Shown: piece by piece, positions 63,143 to 64,000 of the stretch
Layout of the letters: each line of letters starts with the position of its first letter
How positions within the stretch are numbered: the stretch's first letter is position 1
Assembly: GCA_902363555.1 (NCBI GenBank)
Contig: CABJAM010000001.1
Location: forward strand, 806,001-870,000
DNA length: 64,000 nucleotides
Source: Lachnospiraceae bacterium
Lineage (GTDB): Bacteria > Bacillota > Clostridia > Lachnospirales > Lachnospiraceae
Direction: 5' to 3'
Made by a program: the position numbers and the translations under genes
The notes under the pieces: generated by a model
Told to the model about the DNA's origin: nothing
Database searches by the model: none
Seen by the model: the letters and a program-made list of their open reading frames with translations, nothing else

Positions 63143-64000
63143 ATGGAGAAAGAGAAAAAGGAACTAAAGAATGTTGCCACGCCTTATGATCTGGATGGGC
63201 GGGTACCATTGAAGCTGGCCATCCCTCTGGGGCTTCAACATGTGCTGGCTATGTTTGTCGGCAACCTGACGCCGCTGCTTTTGATCACATTGGCCTGCGG
63301 TATTGTACCCGGAAGTGAGTATGCGGATCTTCAGATCACGCTGCTCCAGAACGCCATGCTTGTTGCCGGTGTCGTAACACTGGTACAGGTATTTACCATC
63401 GGTCCTGTGGGCGGGAAGCTGCCCATTGTCATGGGTACAAGCTCCGGATTTATCGGCGTTTGCCAGAGTATCGCTAATGTCATGGGCGGCGGTATCGTCG
63501 GTTACGGCGCATTGATGGGCGCCAGCCTGATCGGCGGTCTGTTCGAGGGCGTGCTGGGCTTCTTCCTCAAGCCTTTGCGGAAGTTTTTCCCATCGGTAGT
63601 TACCGGTACGGTTGTATTGTCCATCGGTCTTTCGCTGATCGGTGTCGGTATCGGTTCCTTCGGCGGCGGCTCCTCCAATAAGGACTACGGTTCGCTGGAA
63701 AACCTGTTTGTGGGCGCTGTTGTGCTGATCGTGATTATTGTTCTCAAGCATGGAACAAAAGGTTTTACAAGCTTTTCTGCAATTTTGCTCGGTATTATCG
63801 TAGGTTATATTGTCGTTGCCATTATGGGCGCTGTGCTTCCGCATACATTTACATATGTTGATACAGTGGACGGTGTTGAGGTGACCAAGGAGGCCACAAA
63901 AGCCTGGGTACTCAACTGGGATAAGGTAGCGCAGGCCGATTGGTTTGCTATCCCCAAGCTGATGCCCGTGAAGCTGGTATTTGATGTCCGTGCGATCGTG
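63143..64000 (+). CDS. NCS2 xanthine/uracil permease, 3' end outside window
   Basis: The first 286 residues of a nucleobase:cation symporter-2 family transporter; the frame is still open at the last base. Family marks: GLQHVLAMFVGNLTPLLL (the QH motif, about 32), PIVMGTSSGFIGV, and regular helices. ATG at 63143 has a modest GGAAG 6 bases upstream; in-frame GTG at 63104 sits on another ribosome site with too little spacing. NCS2 members carry xanthine, urate or uracil. Given the purine-degradation cluster in this chromosome segment, xanthine or urate uptake is likely, but it is 32 kb from that cluster. Confidence 0.9.
   Translation, partial: MEKEKKELKNVATPYDLDGRVPLKLAIPLGLQHVLAMFVGNLTPLLLITLACGIVPGSEYADLQITLLQNAMLVAGVVTLVQVFTIGPVGGKLPIVMGTSSGFIGVCQSIANVMGGGIVGYGALMGASLIGGLFEGVLGFFLKPLRKFFPSVVTGTVVLSIGLSLIGVGIGSFGGGSSNKDYGSLENLFVGAVVLIVIIVLKHGTKGFTSFSAILLGIIVGYIVVAIMGAVLPHTFTYVDTVDGVEVTKEATKAWVLNWDKVAQADWFAIPKLMPVKLVFDVRAIV

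Noticed and set aside
63164..63844. 226-codon minus-strand frame
   Set aside because: Antisense to the NCS2 permease, which has clear family motifs; the minus product is His/Gln/Asp-rich nonsense.

Overview
The window looks like a chromosomal segment from an anaerobic Clostridia, most likely Lachnospiraceae. The signs are moderate GC, strong AGGAGG ribosome-binding sites, a selenium-linked purine-degradation cluster, a Gram-positive Tad pilus locus without a secretin, DUF5702 and DUF6382-type proteins, and a TSCPD-domain protein. The genus cannot be fixed from sequence alone. I saw no rRNA, tRNA, CRISPR array, transposase or phage gene.

Layout. (1) 1-11.3 kb, plus strand: the end of a type IV pilin-type operon. 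It holds a giant repeat surface protein (cut by the left edge) followed by PilX-, PilV- and PilW-like prepilins. (2) 11.4-16.9 kb, minus strand: a superoxide reductase, a PurF-like protein that has lost its glutaminase residues, and a P2-type metal ATPase behind a probable yybP-ykoY manganese riboswitch with its own terminator. (3) 17-31.4 kb: a divergent purine (urate/xanthine) catabolic cluster. Leftward are a PAS/HTH regulator, ygeX, ygeY, ygeW and arcC. Rightward are a selenium-type xanthine dehydrogenase, ssnA, ygfK, ridA and mtnN. The 340-bp divergent control region carries repeated CAAAATTTTTTA boxes and two readable promoters. An NCS2 purine permease at the right edge (63.1 kb) may serve the same pathway. 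(4) 31.7-33 kb: a HIT protein and a soluble histidine kinase. (5) 33-43.7 kb, minus strand: a complete Gram-positive Tad/Flp pilus operon with two prepilin peptidases and an FHA-domain membrane protein at its end. (6) 44-45.4 kb: a TSCPD protein and murG. (7) 45.5-55.8 kb: N,N'-diacetylchitobiose phosphorylase and a phosphohexomutase, then a YesM-type kinase, a sugar ABC transporter without its ATPase, and a YesN-type regulator. (8) 56-60 kb: an OmpR/EnvZ-type pair with an overlapping membrane-anchored accessory protein. (9) 60-64 kb: a membrane protein with an 11-residue repeat, pgi, and the truncated permease.

How it works together. The purine cluster should take xanthine or urate through ring opening to a carbamoylated intermediate and 2,3-diaminopropionate. 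ArcC would recover ATP from carbamoyl phosphate, YgeX would release pyruvate and ammonia, and RidA would remove the 2-aminoacrylate leak. The chitobiose region should bring in an oligosaccharide, phosphorolyse it to GlcNAc-1-phosphate plus GlcNAc, and feed the mutase product into glycolysis and wall synthesis. The two pilus systems are separate: one is Tad/Flp, the other is type IV pilin-like with a giant putative tip adhesin.
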